A stretch of 64,000 nt of DNA from Plenodomus lindquistii (taxonomy: Eukaryota > Ascomycota > Dothideomycetes > Pleosporales > Leptosphaeriaceae), in contig JANUWI010000003.1 in the NCBI GenBank assembly GCA_025504975.1, positions 1,240,001-1,304,000 of the forward strand, in the 5' to 3' direction. Of the stretch, positions 1 through 10,440 are shown one piece after another (position 1 is the stretch's first letter; every line of letters begins with the position of its first letter). Position numbers and translations under genes: made by a program. Below the pieces are notes generated by a model. The model saw only the letters and a list, made by a program, of their open reading frames with translations. It made no database searches and was not told where the DNA came from.

Positions 1-624
1 CTTTGTGCATACCTCGTCCCTCGCCCAACTGCTCAATGGTTTCGGACAGCGGCCGCCTGCGAATCTTCTTCAGTTCTTCCCTGCGCTCGACCTCGCCGTC
101 GTCGTCCACTTGGTCCCGGATGTCGCCCACACCTCGGAGGCCGTTGGTGTATCTGTACGTCGTCATGACTGTGGACACGGCAGCTCCGGCACCAAGCATG
201 AATGGCAAACTTCGCCCTGTGGATGCATCAGCCATGTGTTGCATGTAACATCAGGCCATGAAGACATACTGGCAACTCCAATACATGCGCCACCAACAAA
301 GCCGGCAATGGCTTCGCTGTAGCAGTCGTCCTTCTGGCGCAGATTGCTGGTCACGTCCAATGAGAACTGGTAGGCCGCTCCCACGCCCGCTACACGTCCG
401 TCGGTTAGTCGTGGCCAATGCTGCGTTGCCTTGCCCTTTCACGCACCGTAGAGAGCGATGACACCGCCCGAGCGAGTGAGGATGCCCATGGCCCCGACGT
501 TCTGCTTGCGGAGCGTGTTCTGCACACCAGCGACTAAGGCGCCGGCCGCGGTTGTCTGGAGAGCGGTACTGGCAGTGTTGGCGAGGGCATCGCGAGGGCG
601 AAAGGTGTGCGGGTGGTCTGCCAT
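1..624 (-). CDS. NDUFA11: NADH:ubiquinone oxidoreductase (complex I) NDUFA11 / 21.3 kDa-type subunit, 3'-incomplete
   Basis: Accessory membrane-arm subunit of mitochondrial complex I, in the Tim17/Tim22/NDUFA11 superfamily. Three exons on the minus strand: 624-447, 389-270 and 216 to beyond position 1. Introns 446-390 (GTGCGT..TAG, with CTAAC) and 269-217 (GTATGT..CAG) join in phase. The start ATG at 624-622 opens MADHPHTFRPRDAL, a short polar leader. Small-residue-rich hydrophobic stretches follow (GALVAGVQNTL, GGVIALYGA, IAGFVGGACIGVA, MLGAGAAVSTVM), as expected of the four-helix Tim17-like fold. The visible C-terminal tail is charged (DDDGEVERREELKKIRRR). 171 residues are seen and no stop lies inside the window, so the C terminus is missing. 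Fungal homologues are roughly 200 residues (recalled, not checked). Divergent from UBP2. The alternative, a Tim17/22-type translocase subunit, is less likely given the length and tail. Confidence 0.8.
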
Positions 625-1062
625 GGCGGGCGTGAGCGTAGTTGTAGGCGTAACCTGAAGCTCTCCAAGCAAGTCGTGGGAGTTGATCGGCGGATTCCAT
701 GGGCAAGGCCATGCCGACCACCACCTAGCGCGCCGCACCGCCACACCCCGCTGCCACACAGCGCGAGCGCCCTGCACTGTGACGACGCTGCAGAACGACC
801 GTGAATGTCACCTCGCAGACGGCCGGCCAGTCGTCGCATGCGTGTTTGCCCCCGCTGCCTTGCCCAACACCGCCTCCTGCCAAACGCGCGCCTTATAGCA
901 GTCGCTTGAGTGGATGCCATGTCTTGCCTCAGTGTAGTTGTTGCCTATTTCTCCCCTCTCCCGTGAGACACGTCGCATCCTCGCATCACGACCGTCGCAC
1001 CCGTCACCCATCGCCCAGCAGACGCCGCAGGATTGTTCCCCCACGCTGTAGCTGCAACCGTC
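625..1062. promoter_or_regulatory. Divergent intergenic region between NDUFA11-like gene and UBP2
   Basis: This 438-bp stretch separates two start codons that point away from each other, so it must carry both promoters and 5' leaders. It is C+G rich, with many CCACC/CCGCC-type pyrimidine runs and no convincing TATA box. TATA-less promoters are usual for fungal housekeeping genes. An open frame crosses it on the plus strand, but its residues are low-complexity and unlike the UBP2 family, so I do not read it as coding. Confidence 0.55.
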
Positions 1063-4000
1063 ATGGCACCCGGTACAGCTGCTGCATTCCCCCCTCCCAC
1101 TGCTCCCCGCATGCTGATCTAGCTCTTCACACAGGCAAGACATCGCCGCGACTGCTCCAAGACCTCCTGACCTACGATGCCCGCTACCAAGAACGCGCCG
1201 GGCGCAACCTATTGACGACAGCACCTCCACCACACGATGGCCGCCAGCCGCCAGTCGCCGCCGTGCCGTATAGGAACTGTCGCCATGTCCTCTGCACCAA
1301 GACGGAGCAGTCGCAGCTGCCTCGCGCTGGCCAGCCTCTCGACGAGACGACCGTGTACAAGGTGGCCTCTTACTGCAAGACATGTCGCTGGCACTTCGAC
1401 ATCGTGGTCGACTTCCGCACAGAGGACGGCCACGTGCACCAAGCATGCAAGCGGGGGAACGAGGACTATGCCCTGCACCACTTCTTATATCAGGGCGAGG
1501 ATGAGGGCGAGAGCACTCCAGACGCCGCCCACGCTATGGGAAGTCGACACCGTCCCCACACATATCGCTTCCGCTGCTCTGCACCGCCCTGCCGCGTCCA
1601 GCTCACCATCACCATCAAGCCACCGAGGTTCTCCGAGCACGACATTGAGACGCTGACCAATCAAGCGCAACTGCGACAGAGATGGGAGAGAGCGAAGCAA
1701 CTCGCGGGCGATCGTGCAGATGCTGCCATGGCTCGTCGAGTCGACGCGCCCGACTACCTAAATACCTACCTCCATGACTCTCTGAACCCGGCCAAGGGCA
1801 AGACGCGCATCCCGCTGCTCAATCGCAAGTTTCTCAAGACGTTCGGTAAAGACTGCGACTCCATACTCAAGGGCCTTGGCTTCACAAACAACCTCGAGGA
1901 GGACGAGGACGGATCCATGGCTGAAGTCTGGTATCTCCCTAAGCTAGAAGAGGCCGCTGATCCTTTGACAAGCACTCTGCGCAACACCGTCGAGGATGCC
2001 CGCTATGAGCTCAACTCTCTCTTGCTCGAGTTTCCAGAGAACGAACGCACTAATTGTCGGCACCAACCCATGTTTCCTCCAGAATCTCGGGGAGACATTG
2101 AGAGAGTGCTTGCGTGCGATGATTGTATGGCCCAACCAACGGTCCCTAGAGCAAATCTAATCTACTTGCAGATGCGAAGCTGGCCGGGCGCATCGAGACT
2201 CGCAGCGCAAATCACGAGGAAGACCACCCGTACGCGTCCATGTGTCCCTCACGTTGGGGCCGATAGCTGACTTCTCTTCAGGTACTACGCCAGCCTTGGC
2301 GCAATTGGCGATTTTGCCGATGCCTTGGTCCTCTTCGCATTTTCTCGCCAGGTAGAAACAGATCTTGTCAATCAGTCTTACTACTTTGAATGTTTGCAGG
2401 ATCTCGCTGTGGGTCGCAACAGTGAGATGCTACAGACCCAAGTTAGTCTAATGGCATCTCAAGGACTCACCAGCAAACACGATCTGGATGCCGCATACAA
2501 GTCATTTGGTATCGATCCAGCCCATGCAAGCTTCATTGGGGATGACCACATCATAGGATGCTTTAGGGCTCGTCTATCCGATATCAGTCCAGTTCAAACT
2601 GACGAAGCCCGGAGACAGCTACGTATCCTAGGTGATGCACGCAACAGCGAGAGGATAAGAGCCGAAGCGGCAGATGCCATTGAAACATATGAGCAAGCCA
2701 TGGCGTGGTTTGACTTGGAGAGGGATCAGGCCGACGACTTTGTTACCACAATGTACACACTGAAGGTTAGTTGATCAGCTCTGTGAACAAATAGTGGGTA
2801 CTAATTTGGAGCACAACATAGACTTCTGACAACCCCTCTTGTATCGAAAACGCGCAAAAGGCGCTCTCCATTATCGCCGAACAGAGGCAGAGCGAACGAT
2901 TACGTCAATTTCTCAACTCAGGCACCATGTCAGAACCTGAAATGGATGTCGGCGAGGCCTACGCGTTGTTCAATGTCGACAACAGGACGCTACCGCTCGA
3001 TCTAGACGTCTTGCAGACGACAGTTGACATTGCTGCCCCTGGCGACGTGGAGAAGCTTCAAAAGGCATTCACGATAATTCAAGAGGACCAAGCACAGAGT
3101 TTCGACAATCGCATCGGAGGCTCAGGGCAAGCAGCAGAAGCAAGGCGTAATGAGTACCCGTTGGAGACATGGCCTGTAGGGCTCCGCAATATCGGGAACA
3201 CTTGTTATCTTAACAGCGTGCTTCAATTTCTCTTCACCGTCAGACCTTTGCGTGAAGTGATACTCAACTGCGACGAGTACTTGGAGGAGCCAGTGCCTGA
3301 AGCCATTGCGGAGAAGAGAGTCGGCCGCGCCGCTGTCACAATCGAAAGGGTGCTGACAGCACAAAAATGTAAGTCCTAGGATTGACTCTGAGGCGCTCCG
3401 CTGACCCTACGTAGTCGTTCGCGAGCTTCGAACTTTCTTCGAGCAAATGATAAGGGCGCCTACCGATACAGTACAGCCTGCAATAGATCTCGCTTCACTA
3501 GCACTCTGCAGGACCGATAATCCGGAGACAGCGGCAGATGTACCTAAAGCTGGCACGAAAGTAGAGATGGGCTTGGGATCCGTTGACGGTATCGCCATCA
3601 GTGGCCCAGTCCCTCGAGCGAAGGGCGATCCAGTCGCGGCGACCTTGGCCGACTCGTTCTTGAGTGAAGAACCAGTAAAGTCCGCTGCCGGACAAGAGGA
3701 AGATGCCAAGAGCGACACTTCAATGCAAGCAATGTATCTGGGGAGTCAAAACGATCAGAGCGCACCGGCGCCACCAGATCGAGCCCCTCCTGTTCCTCCC
3801 AGGCCAGACCTTCAGAAAAGCATAAAGATCGACAAGCTGGAAGAAAGTGCTCGACAGCAAGACGCCGCGGAGGTCATGGGCAACATTTTCGATCTCGTGT
3901 CGTGTGCGATCAAAGGCGAAGATGTAATGCGCGAAGGCGAGCAGTTCGACACGATCAAGAAGCTCTTTTATAGCGACGTGACGACAGTGCAGAAAACCAA

Positions 4001-5021
4001 CAAGGGTGTAGAGAAGCTGAGTGAATTCAGGAATCACTATCTTGTGTCACCAGGTGGTCGGAACCGCCCAATGTATGCGACACTCGACAATGACTTTGGA
4101 CTGAGTGAGATGGAAGGTGGCGGTACGCGCTATGACTATATCGAGCAAGCCGCCCCTTTCCAGATCATCAACGTCCGTCGGCTACAGTTTGAAGCAGGGA
4201 GACCACAGTACAATCGATCACACATTGAGCTAGACAGCACTTTGTACATGGACCGATATCTAGCCAGGACCAAATCATTGGACGAACTGCAGCTACTTAA
4301 GCTTCGCGAAGCTCAGTGGACGAAGCAGCAGCGACTGCGGGAGGTTGAACAGGAAAGACACAGACTCCAAGTGACGGAGATTGAGGGATGGGATGTCGCT
4401 GATACTATCGAAGAGACTAGCGTCTTTCTCAACAATCTTGAAACCGACAAGACAGCGCATGATGAAAATCTGCCACAAAATCACCTACCCACTCCACCGC
4501 CGGAGCTCGTTGATGCTCTTCATGACAAAGCCCAACGTCTAAAACAAGATCTCGAGGCTATGGAATCTCAGATACGTCAACTGGAAGCAGACATCGACAA
4601 CGTGTTCAATGGCTGCAATGACCATCCGTACCGGCTCCATGCCGTTTTTACACATAGTGGCGATATCAAGGGTGGCCACTACTGGATCTATATCTACGAC
4701 TTCCAATCTGGTCTGTGGCGGTCATACAACGATGATCGTGTCACGATCGCCGACGAGAGACAGATTTTTGAACGCGAAGACGGTGGTTCGCGACCCCATG
4801 TCAGCACGGGTGTAGTTTACGTACGGTCTGACCTTGTGGAAGAATATACCCAAGCGGTGCGTCGTGAACCTGCGATTCCAGAAACACAGAAGTCAGTGGA
4901 CCCAACGTTCGACACCGCAGATGTGGTAATGGGTGAAGCCGATGATGCGGTGCCTTCCTCCTCGCATGGACAAATCAAATATCACGATCTGGGTGTGGTG
5001 GAAGGCATAGAGAAGGAATGA
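1063..5021 (+). CDS. UBP2: UBP2-type ubiquitin carboxyl-terminal hydrolase (USP/UCH family C19)
   Basis: Cysteine protease that removes ubiquitin. In yeast Ubp2 trims K63-linked chains and works with the Rsp5 ligase. Six exons: 1063-1072, 1135-2124, 2172-2229, 2282-2765, 2822-3368, 3415-5021, giving 1,231 residues (yeast Ubp2 is about 1,270). The first exon is only 10 nt (ATGGCACCCG); the phase-1 intron 1073-1134 joins it to MAPG-KTSPRLLQDLL, which fits the family start better than the long upstream open frame. Cys box GLRNIGNTCYLNS has catalytic Cys642; the QQDAAE box lies near residue 846; the His box is GGHYWIYIYD with His1118, followed by SYNDD for the third residue. N-terminal CKTC (84-87) and CSAPPC (151-156) could bind zinc. 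Heptad-like charged helices near 940-1085 sit between the Cys and His boxes, and a PPVPPRP motif lies near 820. Catalytic residues are intact. Confidence 0.92.
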
Positions 5022-5622
5022 CTGCTCCGAAGAGCATGATCTCCTATGCCTCTTTGTCGTCGTTGTCGCTGATGAAGTCATCCGTCCAGATGCAATTTAG
5101 GACAATGTAATACGGGCGTATCGAGAGTCAACCTTGAAACGAGCGTAGGAGACAGTGGTAAACGCACTGAGTCTCCGCCACGAGATGAGTTCAGGCCTGT
5201 GCTACAAGTGGTTCGGAAACTCCAGAAAATTGGGCGAAGCGGTCTGATAGACGGACTTTGGGTTGGGTGTGGCGAGGAGTGGAAGGATCGGGCAGGGCAG
5301 CACTTGCCGTTTTCGAAGCTGCTCGTATGGCTTCGTCAGACTGTAGGGTTGCGTAAATAATAATACTCGTACAACAAACGGTATGAATCATGTGAAAGCG
5401 AAATTTCTCACAGTCTGTGACTGTATCATTTGCTTTCCCCATACCGAGGCAGACATTGAACACCAGGGTGCACGTGCCTCGACTTCGCTACGACGAGAGC
5501 GGGCATAAATCTTCCTTGCAACTTTAGCCGAGCGCTAGTATGTGCCCTGCATATATGGAGATATCGTCACTGCTGGACTCTTGCTCTTGGACTTGCACCT
5601 GCCACACCGAGCCGAAGACGTT
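5022..5622. other. Intergenic: UBP2 3' end to RPAP1-like 5' region
   Basis: 600 bp with no supported gene. It must carry the UBP2 terminator and the promoter of the next gene. A minus-strand open frame at 5191-5463 has no recognisable domain and is judged spurious. Two ATGs at 5540 and 5555 precede the downstream start and lie in one shared frame that is out of frame with it; it stops near 5649, so they could form an overlapping upstream ORF. Confidence 0.5.
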
Positions 5623-7044
5623 ATGGAATTCCAGCGGGGAGAACGCGTAAATCTCAACTTCGATACTGGCGGCGTCGAAAAGCTTGAACCGGAAGCTGGC
5701 TATGAGCCACCGGCTTACGCATTTCCCAGCTTCGTCGGCGATATCCAAGAACGTGACTCATCTCAAACAATCCCACCGGTCGCGCCCTCCCTGAAAGCGA
5801 ATGCAAATGGATTTCCGGCACCCAAAAAACGCGTCCCAAGAGAATCGGCGTTCAAGCGACAGCGCGCTGCGCAAGAACAGCAAGCCGCGACTACAGCATC
5901 ACCAAAGCCACAGGCCACGCCAAAACCGCCAAGCGCAGGGTTCGACGTAGACGCCGAGAGAAGAGCAATAGATGAGGAAAATAGACGCACACTTTCTCAC
6001 ATGTCAGACGCCGAGATCGAGCTGGAGCGACAAGATTTGATGTCGAGTCTCAATCCGGAATTATTGCAGAAGCTTCTGATGCGGTCAAACCTGAATGATG
6101 GGAGCAATGAACTGCAGGACCTTCATCCCGAAGACTCGCTTGCCGCGCCTGCTATGGCTGTCAAAGGGGAAGCAAAGCCCGTCTCGGAGACCGAAGACGA
6201 CCAAAGCCTGTCAGAATCAGAATTCTCGAATATAAAAAAGGTGTCATTTGCGGCACCAGAATCAAAGCACGAGTCGCTTCCTCTCAGGACCGCGACGACA
6301 GAACCCATCATGGCTGGTTCACAATCTCCGTCAAACACAAGTAAATCTTTGCAAGACACAGCATCAGATTCAATACACTTTCCACGTCCACCTCAGCCTC
6401 CAGAACTCGATCCAAACGACCCCTCGTTCCTCAAAGATCTCCATGACAAATACTTCCCTTCCCTTCCCTACGATCCGAGCCAACTATCATGGATGGCCCC
6501 AATCGATCCCTCCGACAAAGCTTCGCCTTACCACCCATCACAAACCGGCCTAAACGCTGCAGAACTACGGTTCGACTTCACCGGTGCGCTTCTGGCGCCC
6601 AGCGTTGCACGGTCAATACCAAGCGACAGGGGTCTACATCACCACGCCGATGCGCCAGAGGCTGCAGGATACACAATCCCGGAACTAGCAGTTCTGGCGC
6701 GCAGTAAAGTCGCTGCCCAGCGATGCATGGCTTATCAGACTTTGGGACGGATACTATATAGACTTGGGCAAGGAGAGTTTGGCGTGGAGCAAGCGAGGCA
6801 GGATACCAACGGACCCGTGCAAGTCGTTCAGGATCCCGAAGCAGACGAGAGCGAGGACGAGGATGAAGATGTAGGCAGTGCCATGGCTGCAGGATTGTGG
6901 AGTTGCATTGAGGAGGGCAGAGTCATAGAAACCATGACCGAAGAGGCGAACAAGACCAGTGGACACTTGACTGCACGAACATTTGCGCAGGAAGCATTGT
7001 GGAATTGGAGAAGAGGAGGTGGAAGGAAGCGACATGCCGTGTAA
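5623..7044 (+). CDS. RPAP1: RPAP1-like RNA polymerase II-associated protein (yeast Rba50 type)
   Basis: Predicted factor for assembly and nuclear import of RNA polymerase II, the role known for human RPAP1 and yeast Rba50. Single exon, 473 residues. The start is the first ATG of the frame; upstream codons stay open to 5542 but lack an ATG. It begins MEFQRGERVNLNFD, resembling fungal homologues, with SFVGDIQERD near residue 40. The RPAP1 N-terminal domain is seen at about 107-160 (FDVDAERRAIDEENRRTLS, ELERQDLMSSLNPELLQKLL). A disordered Ser/Pro/acidic linker follows. The RPAP1 C-terminal domain starts near 317 (RFDFTGALL) and runs through the helical stretch ELAVLARSKVAAQRCMAYQTLG to about 386, then an acidic run DESEDEDED and a basic end. 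Vertebrate RPAP1 is far longer; the short form is usual in fungi. No intron is needed and the frame is intact. Confidence 0.82.
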   Translation: MEFQRGERVNLNFDTGGVEKLEPEAGYEPPAYAFPSFVGDIQERDSSQTIPPVAPSLKANANGFPAPKKRVPRESAFKRQRAAQEQQAATTASPKPQATPKPPSAGFDVDAERRAIDEENRRTLSHMSDAEIELERQDLMSSLNPELLQKLLMRSNLNDGSNELQDLHPEDSLAAPAMAVKGEAKPVSETEDDQSLSESEFSNIKKVSFAAPESKHESLPLRTATTEPIMAGSQSPSNTSKSLQDTASDSIHFPRPPQPPELDPNDPSFLKDLHDKYFPSLPYDPSQLSWMAPIDPSDKASPYHPSQTGLNAAELRFDFTGALLAPSVARSIPSDRGLHHHADAPEAAGYTIPELAVLARSKVAAQRCMAYQTLGRILYRLGQGEFGVEQARQDTNGPVQVVQDPEADESEDEDEDVGSAMAAGLWSCIEEGRVIETMTEEANKTSGHLTARTFAQEALWNWRRGGGRKRHAV

Positions 7045-8273
7045 ATCTACAAGGAGGGCTTTCAAGTCCGACCAGATATTATGCGTCGTCCTCGAAGAAT
7101 ACGCGTTGCAAACCTTAACACTCGATTGCAGTTTTGACCCCTCGAACCTATGGCCTACTTACTCGAACTGATGCTTTGCACACAAGGGTCTGATGCGCAT
7201 GAGGATGCTCAAAGGTATGTCTAAAACTACATATTGTCCAACCTTGCTTAATTTCCAAAGCGTAAAGATGTCATCATTCGGAGTCTCGCTCAATAAATGT
7301 AGAGATGCTAATACCATGATCAGAACACAGCGTTTGCCACCAGGTCCTCATCATGCTATACTAGTCGGACAATACACGTTACAAAAGTCTCTGGATTGCA
7401 TTTCCCAGGGTCGCGTCAAGTGAGGCTTCTGTTGAACTGCGATCACATCCGGTACATGGAATTCAGTGTCGAAAGCCGGAGGCTCCAGGAAGAAGAGTTG
7501 TGGCTAAGGGTCAGGTGACTCCAAGCCCCCCCCCCCCATGTTATATCGCCTTACTCCAGCTTTCCCAGCCCTTCAACCAATCACTCAAATCTCAATGTGT
7601 CCCCCATGAGGTCTGGTTTCACCATCCAAGCCCTGACGCTATCTCTTTGACGGGGCCAATACTGCAGTCGCAACTCCGCTTATGTGGCACATCTTGTTCG
7701 TACCGGCCCACTCATACCCCTTGTCAGCCTCGCTAGTTGCCTATTATGTCATAGTAAAGGTGCGAACAGAACCGTGGTAAAATGTCAAGGTCTGACGCTG
7801 TATTACATGAGCGCTTATCAGGACCCGCATGGCTAATCTTTGGTGTCAACTTTGCTGCTTATGCTCATAAAAACCTGCGATAGTCTCCAAGGATCGATCA
7901 GCGCTTACAACGCCTGAGCTGTGTTCACAGCCTATTGCTCTGATGTAGGTCGCACGAAAGATGCGAAGTGCGTCGCCACGTCACTCTGAGGACAGCGTTA
8001 ACTGTATACATGTTCATGGTATCAGTAGTCTCGCTATCGGTGTGCAATCCTCTAATGAACTTCTTTACCGACTTGGGCACCCCTCCGATGCACGCTTACG
8101 GTGCGGGAACGTCTACACGGGATCAGGCAGAATTGACCACGGGCTTCGGTTGGTGGCTTCATGCAAAATCACATGACGCGCCAGCGCATAAAGAGCAGAA
8201 CGCTCTCTTTCTTCTCTCTTGAGTGACATGTTCTACCCCACATCTTACTGTTCATTTCTTGCTTGTTTACAGC
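7045..8273. other. Intergenic: RPAP1-like gene to cytochrome P450
   Basis: 1.23 kb with no gene I can support. Short open frames (for example 7193-7423 and 7961-8222) have no recognisable domain or splice-consistent partner. A run of 12 C lies at 7526-7537. Close to the P450 start are a weak TATA-like CATAAAG near 8187 and a pyrimidine-rich tract at about 8202-8220 (CGCTCTCTTTCTTCTCTCTT), a common feature near fungal transcription starts. An ATG at 8228 is out of frame with the P450 and reads into it. Confidence 0.5.
7526..7537. repeat. Poly-C homopolymer (12 nt)
   Basis: Twelve consecutive C residues in the intergenic region upstream of the P450. No function is implied. Such tracts vary between strains and are prone to sequencing error. 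Confidence 0.9.
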
Positions 8274-10175
8274 ATGGGTCTGCTCTTTGTGATCGCTGTG
8301 ACGGCGGTGGTAGGCTTCGTCAGTTTCTTGGTATTAGCTCGATTGAAACGTCCGACAACACATAGTCTTCCTCTACCCCCAGGTCCGAAAGGTATCCCAA
8401 TCCTGGGCAATATCAATGACTTGCCCAAAGCCGACATGCTAGAGTGCCACCATTGGCTTCAGCACAAGGATCTCTATGGTCCGTAAACTCGACTATGGAC
8501 GGAGATTTGAGTTGCTGATCATACGTTGCAGGACCGATCAGCTCGGTGACCGTGTTAGGGCAAACATTTGTCATCATCAATGACGCCGAAATAGCGTTTG
8601 AGCTTTTGCGTGATCGTGCGGCAATCCACTCGTCGCGGCCACAACTGGTCTTCGGCGGAGATATGTATGCTCAAAACTCCATATTCACAAGCGCATTACT
8701 TCGAACATTAATGGGACGGCAGTGTTGGATGGAGAAATGCTACTGCTATGAGTCTGTCCACAGAATATTGGAAGACACACAGGAAGAACATCACAAAGAT
8801 TGTGAGCACCAACACTTCGATCTCCGTCTTTGGACGTATACAAGAAGTAGAGGCTGCGCATTTCTTGCTCAATCTGCTTGCGTCTCCTGACGACTTGTTC
8901 GATCATATTCGCAAGTAAGTCGCCATAATCGGCAGCTCGGGTCTATTATCATGCTGATGATCTGTACTAGAGAGGCAGGGGGTGTGATACTGAAGATAAC
9001 TTACGGGTACAACATACAGGCCCACGGCCGAGATCCCTTTGTCGACTTGGCTCAAGAGACCATGACCCAATTCGCCGACGCTACAGTACCGGGTAGATGG
9101 CTTGTCGATGTCCTTCCATTTCGTACGTCAATTTTATGTACTATCCTAAAGGCCGAACTAACACTAGTAGTGCGACATGTTCCTGAGTGGTGCCCAGGTG
9201 GTGGCTATAAGAAGATCGCCCGTCGTTATGCCGCGACATTGAATAAATGCGCTAATCAACCATATGAGTTTGTCAAATATCAGATGCGAGAGAACAGGAA
9301 CAAGCCTTCGTTCCTTTCTCAATGTATTGCAGACATAGGAGCTGATGCCGAATCAGAATTCGTCCACAAATGGGCTGCACTGGCATTATACACGGGCGGA
9401 GCCGACACAGTGAGTCAGAGACCCAATATGGGCGAGTCAAATGCTAACCATTGAGCAGACAGTATCAGCCATCATGACGTTTTTTCTAGCTATGATGGTA
9501 TTCCCTGATGTCCAAAGGAAAGCACAAGAAGAGATTGATCGCGTGATTGGCATCAGCCGGCTCCCAAGGAACACCGACCGCGAGAGACTGCCGTATCTAG
9601 CAGCCGTCATGAAAGAAACGCATCGTTGGCACCAAGTCGTTCCGATGTGTCTGCCCCATGCCAGTGTCGAAGAAGACGTTTGTCGAGGCTATAGGATCCC
9701 GAAGGGTGCTGTTATCCTGCCAAATATTTGGTTTGTAAGGTGGCCCGTGAAAATTTATAGATATACTGAAACTACCAGGTGGTTTACGCACGATCCGGAG
9801 GTCTACCCAGATCCCATGGCTTTTCGGCCAGAACGGCATCTCGACACACCCGACCACAAAGCTGAAACTGATCCACGCAACTTTGTCTTTGGTTATGGGC
9901 GTCGCATTTGTCCAGGTCGCTTTGTTGCTGATGATGCCTTGTTCGTTACCATTTCACAAACTCTCGCAGTGTTCAATGTCCAAAAGCCGACTGACGCAAA
10001 CGGCGAAGTGGTAGAGCCGGAGGTCAAGTTTGAGCCTGGTGCGATAAGCCATCCTCTGCCATATAAAGCAGTCATAGTGCCACGCTCCGAGGAGCATAAG
10101 GCTCTAATCATAGAAACCGAGAAGCTTTATCCATGGGAGAAGAGCGATGCGAAGGAGTTAGAGGGTATTGTATGA
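8274..10175 (+). CDS. Microsomal cytochrome P450 monooxygenase
   Basis: Haem-thiolate monooxygenase anchored in the ER; the substrate is unknown. Seven exons: 8274-8478, 8532-8664, 8723-8914, 8971-9122, 9171-9409, 9459-9730, 9779-10175, giving 529 residues, normal for the family. An N-terminal anchor (about 3-22) and the proline hinge LPLPPGP (32-38) are present. I-helix GGADTT (303-308), K-helix E360-T-H-R363, PERH in place of PERF (415-418) and the haem loop FGYGRRICPG with Cys442 are all intact. Introns are 48-58 nt; the one at 8665-8722 is needed to restore the conserved GGDIVGW and EYWKTHRKNI region, and the ones at 9123-9170 and 9731-9778 hide in open frame but interrupt LRHVPEW and NIWWFTH. 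The sequence resembles fungal P450s annotated as O-methylsterigmatocystin oxidoreductase-like; that name reflects similarity, not known chemistry. It is the last gene before the RIP-degraded block and shows no RIP stops. Confidence 0.93.
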
Positions 10176-10440
10176 TAGATACTTCCACAAGGTATCGAGG
10201 TCGTTCGTGAGTGGTCTTAGTCATCACCTCCAAGCAGCCATGTAGTTAGCCACAAGACCACTCCCAGAGGGATGTGTATGTAATTGCCATGTACAGTTAT
10301 TGTGGCTATGCGCGCACAGACAAGTTGTAACAGGCCAGGGGCCTGATAAAACATAATCCGGTAACTAGCCATCACTCAATTGGCTTTACGAAGAGATTCA
10401 TTCCTGCTGAAAGTCCGTCACTAAGAGCATAGCTCACCGT
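10176..10440. other. P450 3' flank
   Basis: Balanced-composition sequence holding the P450 terminator and 3' UTR. No gene is seen. It still contains ordinary TpG/CpA, unlike what follows. Confidence 0.6.

Noticed and set aside
801..1134. Long in-frame extension upstream of UBP2 exon 2
   Set aside because: Low-complexity residues without family similarity. The ATG at 1063 with a GT..AG phase-1 intron gives a compact start that fits better.
2125..2281. Reading straight through 2125-2171 in UBP2
   Set aside because: The frame stays open but gives a sequence that cannot join the next exon in phase. Introns 2125-2171 and 2230-2281 restore a continuous reading (AKLAGRIETRS, then YYASLGAIGDF).
5191..5463. 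Minus-strand open frame between UBP2 and RPAP1-like gene
   Set aside because: No recognised domain; likely chance within promoter/terminator DNA.
7193..7423. Possible small gene of 76 codons
   Set aside because: No recognisable domain, no splice partner, composition like intergenic DNA.
1..10440. tRNA or rRNA genes in the gene block
   Set aside because: No cloverleaf-compatible stretch with A and B box sequences noticed; not tested by a search program.
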